A stretch of DNA of 64,000 nt. Source: Serratia sp. H1w. Its GTDB lineage: Bacteria; Pseudomonadota; Gammaproteobacteria; Enterobacterales; Enterobacteriaceae. Location of the stretch: NCBI RefSeq assembly GCF_000633355.1, contig NZ_AYMQ01000037.1, positions 93,004 to 157,003 on the forward strand. The letters are read 5' to 3'. Under the pieces are notes generated by a model that was not told the DNA's origin, made no database searches, and saw only the letters and a program-made list of their open reading frames with translations. This document shows positions 40,352 through 51,155 of this stretch, piece by piece (position 1 is the stretch's first letter; the number at the start of each line of letters is the position of its first letter). A program made the translations under genes and the position numbers.

Positions 40352-41071
40352 ATGAAATCACCCTCTGGCGAGTTACCACAATATCTGTTGATCAAAGCCC
40401 AACTTCAGGCTCGTATTCAGAGCGGCGCATTAAAAAGCGGCGACAAACTGCCGTCAGAACGCGAACTGTGCACCATTTTTAACACCACGCGGGTCACTAT
40501 CCGTGAAAGCCTGGCGCTGCTTGAGGCTAGTGGGGCTATCTGGCGATCGGACCGCCGCGGCTGGTTCGTCACGCCGCAACGGCTGTGGCTTGACCCCACA
40601 CAGAACACCAACTTCCACAAACTGTGCCTGGAGCAAGGCCGGGAGCCGAAAACGGTGATGCTGGATGGACAAGTGACTACGGTGCCGGTGACGGCAATGA
40701 GTGCGCTGCAACTTCAGCCATTCGACCAGATTTATCTGCTCAACCGCCTGCGCTACGCCGATGGACGCGCCATCTGTTATTGCCAGAACCACTGCCTGCC
40801 CGCCAGAGTGCCGGACCTGCTTAACCACAATCTCAACGGCAGTCTGACCGAGATTTATCAGCAGCATTATGGTTTGATGTATACCAGCATGCATCTTTCG
40901 TTTTACCCCACTGCCATGCCAGCAGATGCTGCCGAGGCGCTGGGGGTCATTGAGGGGCGTCCAGCCCTGCTGTTAAGCCGTCTGAACTACGATCAGCACG
41001 GGCGGATCCTTGACCTCGACATCGAGTACTGGCGTCACGACAGCCTGCGAATTGAAGTAGACACGCATTAA
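40352..41071 (+). CDS. phnR: GntR/HutC-family regulator PhnR
   Basis: A 239-residue regulator with an N-terminal winged helix ([20 protein letters not shown], about residues 28-47) and a C-terminal UTRA ligand-binding domain ([20 protein letters not shown]). It matches PhnR of the Salmonella aminoethylphosphonate locus in length and text. The frame opens upstream at 40286, but similarity begins at the ATG at 40352. It is divergent from phnW and upstream of phnS; two GTnTAnAC palindromes flank its transcription unit and are its likely targets. The ligand is presumably the phosphonate or an intermediate. Confidence 0.92.
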   Translation: MKSPSGELPQYLLIKAQLQARIQSGALKSGDKLPSERELCTIFNTTRVTIRESLALLEASGAIWRSDRRGWFVTPQRLWLDPTQNTNFHKLCLEQGREPKTVMLDGQVTTVPVTAMSALQLQPFDQIYLLNRLRYADGRAICYCQNHCLPARVPDLLNHNLNGSLTEIYQQHYGLMYTSMHLSFYPTAMPADAAEALGVIEGRPALLLSRLNYDQHGRILDLDIEYWRHDSLRIEVDTH

Positions 41072-41170
41072 TTTCCCTTCCCTCTTTTCTGTTTTCCCCG
41101 GCGGCATTCACCGGGGTGACATCTTTTATTCATCGTATTGTCACAGAGTCAGTTTAGCGTGATGGCAAAT

Positions 41171-41184
41171 CTGGTGTAGACCAG
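41171..41184. promoter_or_regulatory. phnR: Candidate PhnR operator before phnS
   Basis: CTGGTGTAGACCAG contains GTGTAGAC (GTnTAnAC) and is a near-perfect palindrome 29 bases before the phnS start. The similar TGGTCTATACCAG lies before phnW. Confidence 0.68.
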
Positions 41185-41212
41185 AATGCCACCAACCTAA
41201 TGAGGCTATACG

Positions 41213-42227
41213 ATGAAACTCTCAAGACTCTCGCTGCTGTCTACTTTAGCACTGGCCTGTTCCCCGGTTTTCGCTGACCAGGTCGTCACCGTTTACTCTG
41301 CCGATGGCCTGCACGACGGTGAAAACAGTTGGTATCAGGCAGAGTTCGCTGCGTTTACCCAAGCCACTGGCATCAAAGTGCAGTATGTGGAGAGCGGCGG
41401 CGGAGCCATCCGTTGAACGTCTTGCGAAAGAGCGCACAAACCCGCAGGCCGATGTGTTGGTGACCATGCCTCCCTTTATTCAGCGCGCGGCGGGACAAAA
41501 GCTGTTAGCGGATTTCTCCCCGGATGGAGCGGCACAAATCCCAGGTGCGACTCCCAACTATGCGCCGTTGGTGAAAAACTACCTGAGTTTTATCTATAAC
41601 CACAACGTGCTGAAGACCGCACCGGCCAGTTGGGATGCGCTGCTGGATAAGCAGTTCAAAAACAAGTTGCAATACTCCACGCCGAGCCAGGCGGGCGACG
41701 GTACGGCAGTCATGCTTCAGGCGTTCCACAGCTTTGGCAGTAAACAGGCGGGGCTGGCCTATCTTGGGAAATTGCAGGCCAACAACGTGGGGCCTTCAGC
41801 CTCAACGGGCAAGCTGACCGCACTGGTCAACAAAGGTGAACTGTATGTTGCCAACGGCGACTTGCAGATGAACCTGTCGCAAATGGCACGTAACCCGAAC
41901 GTGAAAATTTTCTGGCCTGCGGATGCAAATGGCGAGCGCAGTGCACTGGCGTTGCCGTATGCCATTGGTCTGGTTGAAGGCGGCCCGCAGAGTGACAATG
42001 GCAAAAAACTGATCAACTTCCTGCTGAGCCCAGCGGCGCAGAACCGCGTGAGCGAACTTTCGTGGGGCATGCCGGTGCGTAAGGATGTCACGCCAAACGA
42101 TGCCAACTACAAGGCCGCCATCGCGGCAATGCAGGGCGTGAAAAGCTGGGAGCCAGACTGGAACCAGGTCGCCGTTTCTCTACAGAGCGATATTGCAAGC
42201 TGGCACCAAGCGACCGACAGCGAGTAA
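41213..42227 (+). pseudogene. phnS: PhnS, aminoethylphosphonate-binding protein, frameshifted
   Basis: PhnS is the periplasmic solute-binding protein of the 2-aminoethylphosphonate importer. The first frame (ATG 41213) gives a signal peptide and the mature start [20 protein letters not shown] but stops at 41416. The next frame continues [20 protein letters not shown] to 42227. One extra C at the CC pair 41410-41411 explains the break; without it a 337-residue PhnS results, the Salmonella length. As written, the importer lacks its binding protein. Sequencing error must be considered. Confidence 0.85.
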
Positions 42228-42232
42228 GCCTG

Positions 42233-43342
42233 ATGTTAATGAAAAACAAAACGTTGCAGCCCGCAATGACGATGGGCATGTCAGGTATCACGCTAGAGTC
42301 GCTTCGCGTTTCGTACCACGACAACGTGGTGCTGCATCCCCTGTCATTGACGATTGAACCCGGAGAAGTCCTGGCGCTCATTGGCCCATCAGGATCGGGG
42401 AAAACCACGGTGCTGCGTGCGATCGCTGGCTTTGTTCAGCCTGCGGGTGGGCGGATCCTTATCGGTGACAAGGATGTCACCGGGCTCCCCCCCTACAAAC
42501 GCGGGCTGGGCATGGTGGTGCAAAATTATGCGCTGTTCCCGCACATGTCGGTGGAGGACAACGTGGCGTTTGGTCTGCGAGCGCAAAAACAGCCGAAAGC
42601 GCTGATTGCCGGGCGAGTTGTCGAGGCGCTGAAAAGCGTCGGTATGGAGGATTACGCCACCCGCTATCCTCATCAGCTTTCTGGCGGGCAGCAGCAGCGC
42701 GTTGCCATTGCGCGGGCACTGGCAGTACGCCCACAGGTGCTGTTGCTGGATGAACCCCTTTCGGCACTGGATGCGCAAATCCGTCATTCGATGGTGGAAG
42801 AGATCGCCCGTCTGCACCGGGCGTTGCCGGAGCTGACTATCCTTTATGTCACTCACGATCAGACTGAGGCGCTCACTCTGGCCGATAAAATCGGCATCAT
42901 GAAAGACGGCTCGCTGATTGCTCATGGGGAGACGCACAAACTCTATCATCACCCACCGAATCGGTTTGCCGCCGAGTTCCTGGGGCGGGCCAACATTCTG
43001 GCGGCAATGGCTCTCAATACCACATCTGCCCCAGGACAAGTGGCTGTAAGCTGCGGGGGAGCGGTGATCAACGCCTGGAGTGAAGGCTGCCATCACGGGC
43101 ATAACAAACTGCTGTGCATTCGCCCGCAGCATATGAGTCTGATACCCCGCTCTGCCGCCAGCAATCGTTTGTTGGCTAAGCTGACATCGGTGCACTGGCA
43201 GGGCGACTTGACCCATCTGCTGTGCGACGTCGCGGGGGAAAGCGTACGTATTGTGATGACACAGGTGAACCCGCTGCCACGCGCAGGCGATGTGTTGCCG
43301 CTGTACTTTGAACCTGACGATGCTGTGCTGATTGAGGTGTGA
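42233..43342 (+). CDS. phnT: Aminoethylphosphonate import ATPase PhnT
   Basis: The 369-residue ABC ATPase has Walker A GPSGSGKTT near residue 53, the Q-loop VVQNYALFPHM, signature LSGGQQQR, Walker B LLLDEPLSALDAQ and a C-terminal TOBE-like regulatory domain. Text and length follow Salmonella PhnT of the 2-aminoethylphosphonate importer. It starts six bases after phnS and ends one base before phnU starts, within a tightly packed operon. Confidence 0.94.
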   Translation: MLMKNKTLQPAMTMGMSGITLESLRVSYHDNVVLHPLSLTIEPGEVLALIGPSGSGKTTVLRAIAGFVQPAGGRILIGDKDVTGLPPYKRGLGMVVQNYALFPHMSVEDNVAFGLRAQKQPKALIAGRVVEALKSVGMEDYATRYPHQLSGGQQQRVAIARALAVRPQVLLLDEPLSALDAQIRHSMVEEIARLHRALPELTILYVTHDQTEALTLADKIGIMKDGSLIAHGETHKLYHHPPNRFAAEFLGRANILAAMALNTTSAPGQVAVSCGGAVINAWSEGCHHGHNKLLCIRPQHMSLIPRSAASNRLLAKLTSVHWQGDLTHLLCDVAGESVRIVMTQVNPLPRAGDVLPLYFEPDDAVLIEV

Positions 43343-43343
43343 G

Positions 43344-44204
43344 ATGTCGATAATTTTGACGCATGCCCGCCCGGCGCGTTCTATCCCACACTGGCTGTGG
43401 ATCGCGTTCCCGTTGCTGGTGCTGATAACCCTGTTTTTCTATCCGCTGCTGCTCATCGCTGAACAGGCGCTGCGCGATACCAGCGGCCAGTGGAATTTCG
43501 AAGCTTTTTGGCAGGTGCTAGAGTCCCGTCGCTTCAGCCGTGCACTGCTAAATACTCTGCAAATTGCGCTGAGCGCCACGCTGGGTTGCCTGGTGTTGGG
43601 AAGTATTCTGTCGCTGATCCTGGTGTTCATTCCTTTTCCCGGCAGTCGGTTTATGGGGCGCGTGATTGATACCTTTATCGCACTGCCGACTTTCCTGATA
43701 ACTCTGGCGTTCACCTTCATCTACGGTTCGGCGGGCGTGCTTAACGGCGCGCTGATGTCTGCTTTTGGTCTGCCGATGCCGCCGGTCGATTTTCTCTACT
43801 CGATGCAAGGGGTGATCCTCGCCGAAATTACGGTATTTACGCCGCTGGTGATGCGCCCGCTGATGGCCGCGCTGCGCCAGATAGACAGGAGCCAACTGGA
43901 AGTAGCCAGCAGTCTCGGTGCGGGGCCGTGGCGGGTGATAGGCCAGGTGATTTTCCCGGCGGTGCTGCCTGCTCTGCTGGCAGGCGGTAGCCTTTGTCTG
44001 CTGCTCACCACCAATGAGTTTGGCATCGTACTGTTTATTGGCGCGAAAGGCGTCAACACCCTGCCGATGATGGTCTACAGCAAAGCGATCCTGGAATCCG
44101 ACTACAGCGTGGCCTGCATGATTGCTCTGATCAATATCTTACTGTCGCTGGGGCTGTTTCTGCTCTATCGCCTCGCCGCTTCTCGTACCGGAACAGGACG
44201 TTAA
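43344..44204 (+). CDS. phnU: Aminoethylphosphonate import permease PhnU
   Basis: The 286-residue inner-membrane permease of the ABC importer has about six hydrophobic segments and the cytoplasmic EAA-type loop near LRQIDRSQLEVASSLGAGPW, where the ATPase docks. It matches Salmonella PhnU. The ATG at 43344 lies just after the phnT stop; a four-codon upstream extension overlapping phnT is less likely. phnV begins two bases after its stop. Confidence 0.93.
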   Translation: MSIILTHARPARSIPHWLWIAFPLLVLITLFFYPLLLIAEQALRDTSGQWNFEAFWQVLESRRFSRALLNTLQIALSATLGCLVLGSILSLILVFIPFPGSRFMGRVIDTFIALPTFLITLAFTFIYGSAGVLNGALMSAFGLPMPPVDFLYSMQGVILAEITVFTPLVMRPLMAALRQIDRSQLEVASSLGAGPWRVIGQVIFPAVLPALLAGGSLCLLLTTNEFGIVLFIGAKGVNTLPMMVYSKAILESDYSVACMIALINILLSLGLFLLYRLAASRTGTGR

Positions 44205-44206
44205 TC

Positions 44207-45001
44207 ATGCTGATATGGTCGAAAAAAGGACGTGCCGCCGCAGGCATCGTGGCCACCTCGTTGTTTGCCGTGTTTTTCTTTCTGCCACTGGCGGTGATCC
44301 TGATGTCCAGCCTCAGCCAGCAGTGGAATACGGTGCTACCGTCGGGGTTTACGCTTGCCCATTTTGTGCGCGCGTTTCGCGGTGATGCCTGGGATTCACT
44401 ATTCTCAAGCCTGGTGGTGGGATTGAGCGCCAGTCTGTTTGCTCTGATGTGTGGCGCATGGGCGGCGCTCGCGCTGCGTCAGTACATCCCACGTCTGCAA
44501 AAAACGTTGGGGCTGCTGTTTTATCTGCCGAGTGCCATTCCTTCCGTCTCGGTCGGGCTTGGTATTCTGGTGGCTTTCAGCCGGCAACCGCTGCAACTGA
44601 ATGGCACGCTGTGGATTGTGCTGGTGGCACACTTCGTGCTGATCTCCGCATTCACCTTCAGCAACATATCCACCGGGCTGATGCGTATCTCGGCGGATGT
44701 AGAAAATGTGGCCTCCAGCCTTGGCGCATCACCAACTTATCGTCTCTTGCGCATCACTCTGCCGCTGTTGATGCCATGGATGCTCTCTTCCTTCGCACTG
44801 AGCCTGTCGCTGTCGATGGGCGAGTTAGGCGCGACCCTGATGATTTATCCGCCAGGCTGGACCACGCTGCCAGTAACCATTTTTAGCCTCACCGATCGCG
44901 GCAACATTGCCGACGGCGCGGCGCTCACCATTGTGCTGGTAGCTATCACCTTGCTGCTGATGATCAAGCTTGAGCGAATCGCTCAACGGTTACAGAAATA
45001 A
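44207..45001 (+). CDS. phnV: Aminoethylphosphonate import permease PhnV
   Basis: The second permease, 264 residues, pairs with PhnU. About six hydrophobic segments are visible, with the ATPase-docking loop RISADVENVASSLGASPTYR near residues 163-182. It follows phnU by two bases and is 20 bases before the PbfA-like gene, which suggests that the enzyme is co-transcribed with the importer. Confidence 0.93.
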   Translation: MLIWSKKGRAAAGIVATSLFAVFFFLPLAVILMSSLSQQWNTVLPSGFTLAHFVRAFRGDAWDSLFSSLVVGLSASLFALMCGAWAALALRQYIPRLQKTLGLLFYLPSAIPSVSVGLGILVAFSRQPLQLNGTLWIVLVAHFVLISAFTFSNISTGLMRISADVENVASSLGASPTYRLLRITLPLLMPWMLSSFALSLSLSMGELGATLMIYPPGWTTLPVTIFSLTDRGNIADGAALTIVLVAITLLLMIKLERIAQRLQK

Positions 45002-45021
45002 CTTCTCAGGAACCCCCAATA

Positions 45022-46380
45022 ATGACGACTCAACACGATGCTTCTCACCTGCGTACCGAGGGCGATATCAATACCACCGCAGCGCGTCAGGCCTGGAATG
45101 CGGCAATGAATGACGCACGCACTCAGGCATGGTTGCAGCGTGATGCAGATGTGTTCTTGCATCAAGCGATGTCCACACCTTGCCTTGACGTGCTGGAAGG
45201 CGCGGAGACTATCTTCATTCAGGATGCGACCGGCAAGCGTTACATGGATTTTCATGGCAATAACGTCCACCAGTTAGGCTACGGCCACCCGCATGTAGTG
45301 AAGCGCGTGACAGAACAGCTTGCCCAATTGCCGTTTTCACCGCGCCGGTTCACTAACCCGATAGCGATTGAATGTGCGGAGAAACTGACACAAATCTGCG
45401 GCGGAAACCTGAACCGCGTGCTATTTGCCCCTGGCGGAACGTCGGTGATTGGCATGGCATTGAAGCTCGCCCGCTACGTGACTGGCAACAGCAAGGTCAT
45501 CTCTCTTTGGGATTCATTCCACGGTGCATCGTTGGACGCGATTTCGGTGGGGGGTGAAGCCTGTTTTCGTCAGGGAATGGGACCGTTGATGGCTGGCATG
45601 GAGCGTATTCCACCTGCGGTGTCTTATCGTGGCGCGCTGCATTCGCCAGATGGCAGCGACATTCATTATGCAGACTATCTGGAATACGTCATTGAGAAAG
45701 AAGGCGGCGTCGGCGCTTTTATCGCTGAAGCGGTGCGTAACACCGACGTTCAGGTACCAAGCCAAGCTTACTGGCAGCGGGTGCGTGAGATTTGCGATAA
45801 GCATCAGGTAATGCTGATTATTGATGACATCCCCAACGGCATGGGGCGCAGTGGTGAATGGTTTACCCATCAGGCTTACGGGATTGAGCCGGATATTCTT
45901 TGCATCGGCAAAGGGCTGGGTGGCGGGCTGATACCGATAGCCGCAATGGTGACGCAGGATAAATACAACGTAGCAACTCAAGTTTCCCTAGGACACTACA
46001 CCCATGAAAAGAGCCCGCTGGGCTGTGCGGCGGCGCTGGCGACCATGGAGGTTATTGAACAGGAAAATCTACTGGCGAAGGTCAAGGCCGACAGCGAGTT
46101 TATGCGCGATAAGCTGCTGGCGATGAAGGAGAGATTTTCGATTATCGGTGACGTTCGTGGCATTGGGTTGCTGTGGGGCGTGGAGCTGGTGACGGATCAC
46201 CAGAGCAAAGCCCGGGCCTACGATCAGGCAGAAGCGGTGCTGTATCACTGCCTGAACCACGGTCTGAGTTTTAAGATTTCTCAGGGAAATGTGCTGCAAT
46301 TAAGCCCGCCGCTGATCATTACACGCGAACAGCTCAGCGACTCACTGGCTATCCTCGAGCAGGCGCTGGCCGCTGTCTGA
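45022..46380 (+). CDS. Class III PLP enzyme, probable (R)-1-hydroxy-2-aminoethylphosphonate ammonia-lyase (PbfA-like)
   Basis: The 452-residue protein has the class III aminotransferase fold: GHPHVVKRVTEQL, phosphate-cup FAPGGTSVIGMALKLAR near residues 135-151, cofactor aspartate in IIDDIPNGMGRSG (about 267-279) and the PLP lysine Lys297 in CIGKGLGGGLIP. It closes the phnR-STUV transcript. Lyases of this fold (PbfA) are known to convert R-1-hydroxy-2-aminoethylphosphonate to phosphonoacetaldehyde and are often encoded beside phnW and phnX; that is the best reading here. An ordinary transaminase for aminoethylphosphonate is the alternative, but phnW already covers that step. Confidence 0.75.
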   Translation: MTTQHDASHLRTEGDINTTAARQAWNAAMNDARTQAWLQRDADVFLHQAMSTPCLDVLEGAETIFIQDATGKRYMDFHGNNVHQLGYGHPHVVKRVTEQLAQLPFSPRRFTNPIAIECAEKLTQICGGNLNRVLFAPGGTSVIGMALKLARYVTGNSKVISLWDSFHGASLDAISVGGEACFRQGMGPLMAGMERIPPAVSYRGALHSPDGSDIHYADYLEYVIEKEGGVGAFIAEAVRNTDVQVPSQAYWQRVREICDKHQVMLIIDDIPNGMGRSGEWFTHQAYGIEPDILCIGKGLGGGLIPIAAMVTQDKYNVATQVSLGHYTHEKSPLGCAAALATMEVIEQENLLAKVKADSEFMRDKLLAMKERFSIIGDVRGIGLLWGVELVTDHQSKARAYDQAEAVLYHCLNHGLSFKISQGNVLQLSPPLIITREQLSDSLAILEQALAAV

Positions 46381-46502
46381 GGAGATGCATAACCTGGTTG
46401 CCACCACTCCCCCAGATACGTGCAGGAGGTTTCAGATCCTGCACAAACTGGCTTTTCCCTAATTCCTTTTCCTCATCAATTGAATCATCGGTGCAGGCAC
46501 GC

Positions 46503-47618
46503 TTACAGCTTCTTTGCCGCCATGCGGCCAAACCCCTTCCCCAACTGCGAAAGTGACATCAGGCGGCTGCTGACCACGCGGTTTTTGCCCTCGCGTTTAG
46601 CGTCATACAACGCTTCATCCGTCATCTCGATCGCTTTCTCCACCGACATGCCGGGCAGATACAACGAGGTGCCGATGGAGATAGTCATGCGGATCGTATA
46701 TCCGTTCTCGGTAATAAAATCAAAACTCTCCACCCGGCTACGAATGCGTTCCGCCACCGCCGCAATATGCAGCGGATCATAACTGGAGGTGATGACGATA
46801 AACTCCTCGCCGCCGTAGCGCCCGACAAAGTCCTCATGGCGTACACAATCCTTCAGGATCTCCCCTACATGGGCCAGAACCCCGTCTCCGGCCAAATGGC
46901 CATAGGTGTCGTTCACCTTTTTGAAGTTATCCAGGTCGAGGATCATCAGGCCACAAGATTGCCGCTGAGCCTGTTGCAGCATCATTTTGTAATCTACGCT
47001 AGCGCGGTTGTTGATGTGGGTCAGGCTATCGGTCGTTGCCTTGTTACGCATGGAGAAAAAGGCGTGAATATGTCGCTCTTTAAAGCTCAAGGCGTGGTAG
47101 CAAATCGCCAGACAAAGTGCCGAAGCCGCCTGATACAGTAAAATATCCAGCCACAGTTCGCGGAAGTTGACGAACGTGCCAACCACGGCAATGCGGTAAA
47201 GCGCAATAATTCCGATGGTGAGATAAAATACCCGGTTCGATTTTCTCCGCCATACCCCCGAGAGCAGCAGCCCCAGGATGATCACCCCGATAAACAGATT
47301 ATCCAGCGTAAAACCGCCGTTAAAGCCAAAGCTCACCAGATAGCACACCCCACCGCTGACTGCGCCACCGAAAAACATCACCAGGATCATCGGGATCATG
47401 GCAAAACTGAAGTAGATGCTGCCGGTAAGCAACAGCCGATCCTGATTCAGATACACCACCGCCAACCCAGCCAAAACACCAAACAACACCCGTTTCCACA
47501 GGGCCGACTGGTAAGAAAAGGGGGCGTTTTTGCTCAGCGCAAAATAGGTGATCGACAGTGTGGCATAGGTAATGCAGGCATCACTGTAAAAAGATGAGAT
47601 CGACTCAATGAATGTCAT
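46503..47618 (-). CDS. Membrane-bound diguanylate cyclase
   Basis: The protein makes the second messenger c-di-GMP from two GTP. Its N-terminal half holds about six to seven membrane segments; the C-terminal GGDEF domain carries the substrate motif DLDNFKKVNDTYGHLAGD and the active-site form RYGGEEF. I chose the ATG at 47618 (371 residues); the frame opens ten codons earlier at a TTG. The membrane part probably senses a signal I cannot name. It stands between the phosphonate locus and a UPF0303 gene reading the other way. Confidence 0.88.
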   Translation of the reverse strand: MTFIESISSFYSDACITYATLSITYFALSKNAPFSYQSALWKRVLFGVLAGLAVVYLNQDRLLLTGSIYFSFAMIPMILVMFFGGAVSGGVCYLVSFGFNGGFTLDNLFIGVIILGLLLSGVWRRKSNRVFYLTIGIIALYRIAVVGTFVNFRELWLDILLYQAASALCLAICYHALSFKERHIHAFFSMRNKATTDSLTHINNRASVDYKMMLQQAQRQSCGLMILDLDNFKKVNDTYGHLAGDGVLAHVGEILKDCVRHEDFVGRYGGEEFIVITSSYDPLHIAAVAERIRSRVESFDFITENGYTIRMTISIGTSLYLPGMSVEKAIEMTDEALYDAKREGKNRVVSSRLMSLSQLGKGFGRMAAKKL

Positions 47619-47803
47619 AACTATTCGGCATACTCCAGGATGCGGCAATGATTTTTTATTTGACCTACTACCGATCGTTCAGACAGGTGCAGCATGCCGT
47701 CCCCCCACGTTGTTCATGGCAGTTCTATAATATTGCCAGGCAATCTATGTCCTATCTTCAGTTCAGGATAGACTGTTATCAATCATTTCATGGGGAAAAT
47801 CTG

Positions 47804-48289
47804 ATGAATATCGATGATGAATTGCAAGCGCTCACAACACAAGAAACCGATCTCACCTTCCATCATTTCGATCATGCCACCGCGTGGGAGCTGGGCTTGG
47901 CGCTAAAAAATGCCGCAGAACGTCGTCAATTACCCATCGCTATCGAAATCCAACTGAGCGGACAAACGCTGTTTTATTACGCCATGCCAGGGGCAACACC
48001 TGATATTGCCGACTGGGTACGTCGCAAGCGTAACGTGGTCAACCATTTCCATAAAAGCTCTTATGCGGTGGGTTTACGCCTGCAACAACGGCAGGTCACG
48101 CTGGAAGAGCGCTATGGGCTCAGCGTGCGCGATTACGCCGCCCACGGTGGCGCATTCCCCATCAACCTGCTCAATGTGGGCTGCGTCGGCACCATCTCGC
48201 TTTCTGGCTCGCCACAGCTCGAAGACCATCATCTGCTGGTCAGCACTCTAGCTCAGTTTCTGGGCTTATCCTTACCCTCGGTACACTAA
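47804..48289 (+). CDS. UPF0303 / HbpS-like heme-degrading domain protein
   Basis: From the ATG at 47804 the product is 161 residues and resembles the UPF0303 family (HbpS-like, formerly DUF336), seen in WVRRKRNVVNHFHKSSYAVG, the DYAAHGGAFPI stretch and GCVGTISLSGSPQLEDHHLL. Members bind small ligands, heme in the Streptomyces case, and are often near oxidative-metabolism genes. GGGGA precedes the start. The frame extends upstream to 47648 without family similarity. Function here is not known. Confidence 0.8.
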   Translation: MNIDDELQALTTQETDLTFHHFDHATAWELGLALKNAAERRQLPIAIEIQLSGQTLFYYAMPGATPDIADWVRRKRNVVNHFHKSSYAVGLRLQQRQVTLEERYGLSVRDYAAHGGAFPINLLNVGCVGTISLSGSPQLEDHHLLVSTLAQFLGLSLPSVH

Positions 48290-48518
48290 GCGATAAAAGC
48301 CGCTCTTTCTACCCCACCCTCAGCGGGCGATCTGCGGTGGCAGGCGTCCTGTCGCGAATACCCCGCTGAACAAATATAAATTAAGCACAATCCTGATGCC
48401 TTGATGCAAATCTAGGTATCGGCAGACAGAAAGGGGTATGGTATCAACCAGCTATTCCGAGACGGACCTCCATGGCCCGCCATTCCGTTCTCTTTTATAG
48501 ACTTGGTTAGTAACTTAG

Positions 48519-50210
48519 ATGAAAACGCACGAAATCAACGGTATCCGCCCCTTCAGCGCGCTGATAGAAGCCTGCTGGCGTGAACCCTATTCACTTCAAC
48601 GTCTGCTGAAAGATGCCATTGCCGGGATAACCGTTGGCATCATTGCCATTCCTCTGGCGATGGCGCTGGCCATTGCCAGCGGCGTTCCCCCGCAGTATGG
48701 GCTGTACACCGCCGCCATTGCCGGCATCGTGATCGCCGTCAGCGGAGGCTCGCGCTACAGCGTTTCCGGCCCTACCGCCGCGTTTGTGGTGATCCTGTTC
48801 CCGGTCTCACAGCAATTTGGGCTTTCTGGCTTATTGATTGCCACCATGCTATCCGGGGTGTTTCTGCTGATCATGGGGCTGGCGCGCCTAGGCCGTCTGA
48901 TCGAGTACATTCCGCTCTCGGTAACGCTTGGGTTTACCTCCGGGATTGCCATCACCATCGCCACCATGCAAGTGAAGGATTTCTTTGGCTTGCAGTTGGC
49001 GGAAGTACCCGAAAATTACATCGGCAAGGTCAACGCGTTGTTACACGCCCTGCCTACCCTGGATTATGGCGATACCCTGATTGGTGCTGTTACCCTGGCT
49101 GTCTTGCTGCTGTGGCCAAAACTGGGGCTGCGTATTCCCGGCCACCTGCCTGCCTTGTTAGCCGGTACCGCGGTAATGGCTATTCTGGCGCAGTTCGATC
49201 ATCAGGTTGCGACCATCGGCTCCCGCTTCAGTTTCCAACTGGCCGACGGTAGCCAGGGCCAGGGTATCCCACCAATCCTGCCTCAATGGCTGCTACCCTG
49301 GCATCTGCCTGCGGGTGACGGCAAACCGACGGAACTGAGCTGGCAGCTGATTTCAGCCCTGTTACCAGCCGCATTTTCCATGGCGATGCTCGGAGCGATC
49401 GAATCGCTGCTATGCGCCGTGGTGCTTGACGGTATGACGGGCAAAAAGCATCACTCCAACGCGGAGCTGATTGGCCAGGGCGCAGGCAACATCATTGCCC
49501 CCTTCTTCGGCGGCATCACTGCCACCGCCGCCATTGCCCGATCGGCTGCCAACGTGCGGGCAGGTGCAACCTCACCGGTCTCGGCGATCATTCACTCGTT
49601 AATGGTGCTGTTGGCTTTGCTGGTGCTGGCGCCTTGGCTGTCCTACCTACCGCTGGCGGCGATGGCTTCGCTGTTGCTGTTGGTCGCCTGGAACATGAGT
49701 GAATCGCATAAAGTGGTTTATCTGCTGCGCCGGGCACCGAAAGACGACATTTTGGTCATGCTGCTGTGTATGTCGCTGACGGTGCTGTTTGATATGGTGA
49801 TTGCCATTACCGTTGGCATCGTGCTGGCCTCGCTGCTGTTTATGCGCCGTATCGCACGGATGACGCGCCTGAGCGAGTTAAGCGCCGATGATGGCCGTCT
49901 GGTGCTGCGTGTCAACGGGCCGCTGTTCTTCGCCGCTGCCGAGCGCATATTCAACGATCTGCTGGTACGTGGTGAAAACTATCACACCATCATCTTGCAA
50001 TGGGATGCCGTGCCGGTGCTGGATGCCGGTGGGCTAAACGCGCTGCAACGTTACATCGATGCCCTGCCCGCCGAAAAACAGCTGGTGATCACCGACATTC
50101 CGTTCCAGCCGCTGAAAACCCTGGCACGTGCGCGGATGAAACCGATCGAGGGTAAACTGCATTTCTACCCCACCTTGCCGGAAGCGCTCACCGCGCTGAA
50201 CGCCCAATAA
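48519..50210 (+). CDS. dauA: SulP-family C4-dicarboxylate transporter DauA
   Basis: The 563-residue inner-membrane protein matches DauA (YchM), a SulP/SLC26-type carrier that takes up succinate and other dicarboxylates aerobically at acid pH. The SulP motif [20 protein letters not shown] is at residues 35-54, [20 protein letters not shown] at mid-length and a cytoplasmic STAS domain from about residue 440 ([32 protein letters not shown]). In E. coli it lies between prs and ychH; here it faces kdsA. Confidence 0.9.
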   Translation: MKTHEINGIRPFSALIEACWREPYSLQRLLKDAIAGITVGIIAIPLAMALAIASGVPPQYGLYTAAIAGIVIAVSGGSRYSVSGPTAAFVVILFPVSQQFGLSGLLIATMLSGVFLLIMGLARLGRLIEYIPLSVTLGFTSGIAITIATMQVKDFFGLQLAEVPENYIGKVNALLHALPTLDYGDTLIGAVTLAVLLLWPKLGLRIPGHLPALLAGTAVMAILAQFDHQVATIGSRFSFQLADGSQGQGIPPILPQWLLPWHLPAGDGKPTELSWQLISALLPAAFSMAMLGAIESLLCAVVLDGMTGKKHHSNAELIGQGAGNIIAPFFGGITATAAIARSAANVRAGATSPVSAIIHSLMVLLALLVLAPWLSYLPLAAMASLLLLVAWNMSESHKVVYLLRRAPKDDILVMLLCMSLTVLFDMVIAITVGIVLASLLFMRRIARMTRLSELSADDGRLVLRVNGPLFFAAAERIFNDLLVRGENYHTIILQWDAVPVLDAGGLNALQRYIDALPAEKQLVITDIPFQPLKTLARARMKPIEGKLHFYPTLPEALTALNAQ

Positions 50211-50213
50211 AAC

Positions 50214-50247
50214 AAAAGGCCCGACACATCAGTGCCGGGCCTTCTTT
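50214..50247. terminator. Bidirectional terminator dauA/kdsA
   Basis: A 12-base stem with one mismatch (50216-50227 with 50232-50243) lies between the convergent stop codons, with A residues on the left and T-rich sequence on the right. Confidence 0.85.
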
Positions 50248-50263
50248 CCATCACAATCAAAAC

Positions 50264-51127
<864 letters not shown>

Positions 51128-51155
51128 TTATTGATTGATAATCGGAATAAGTTAA

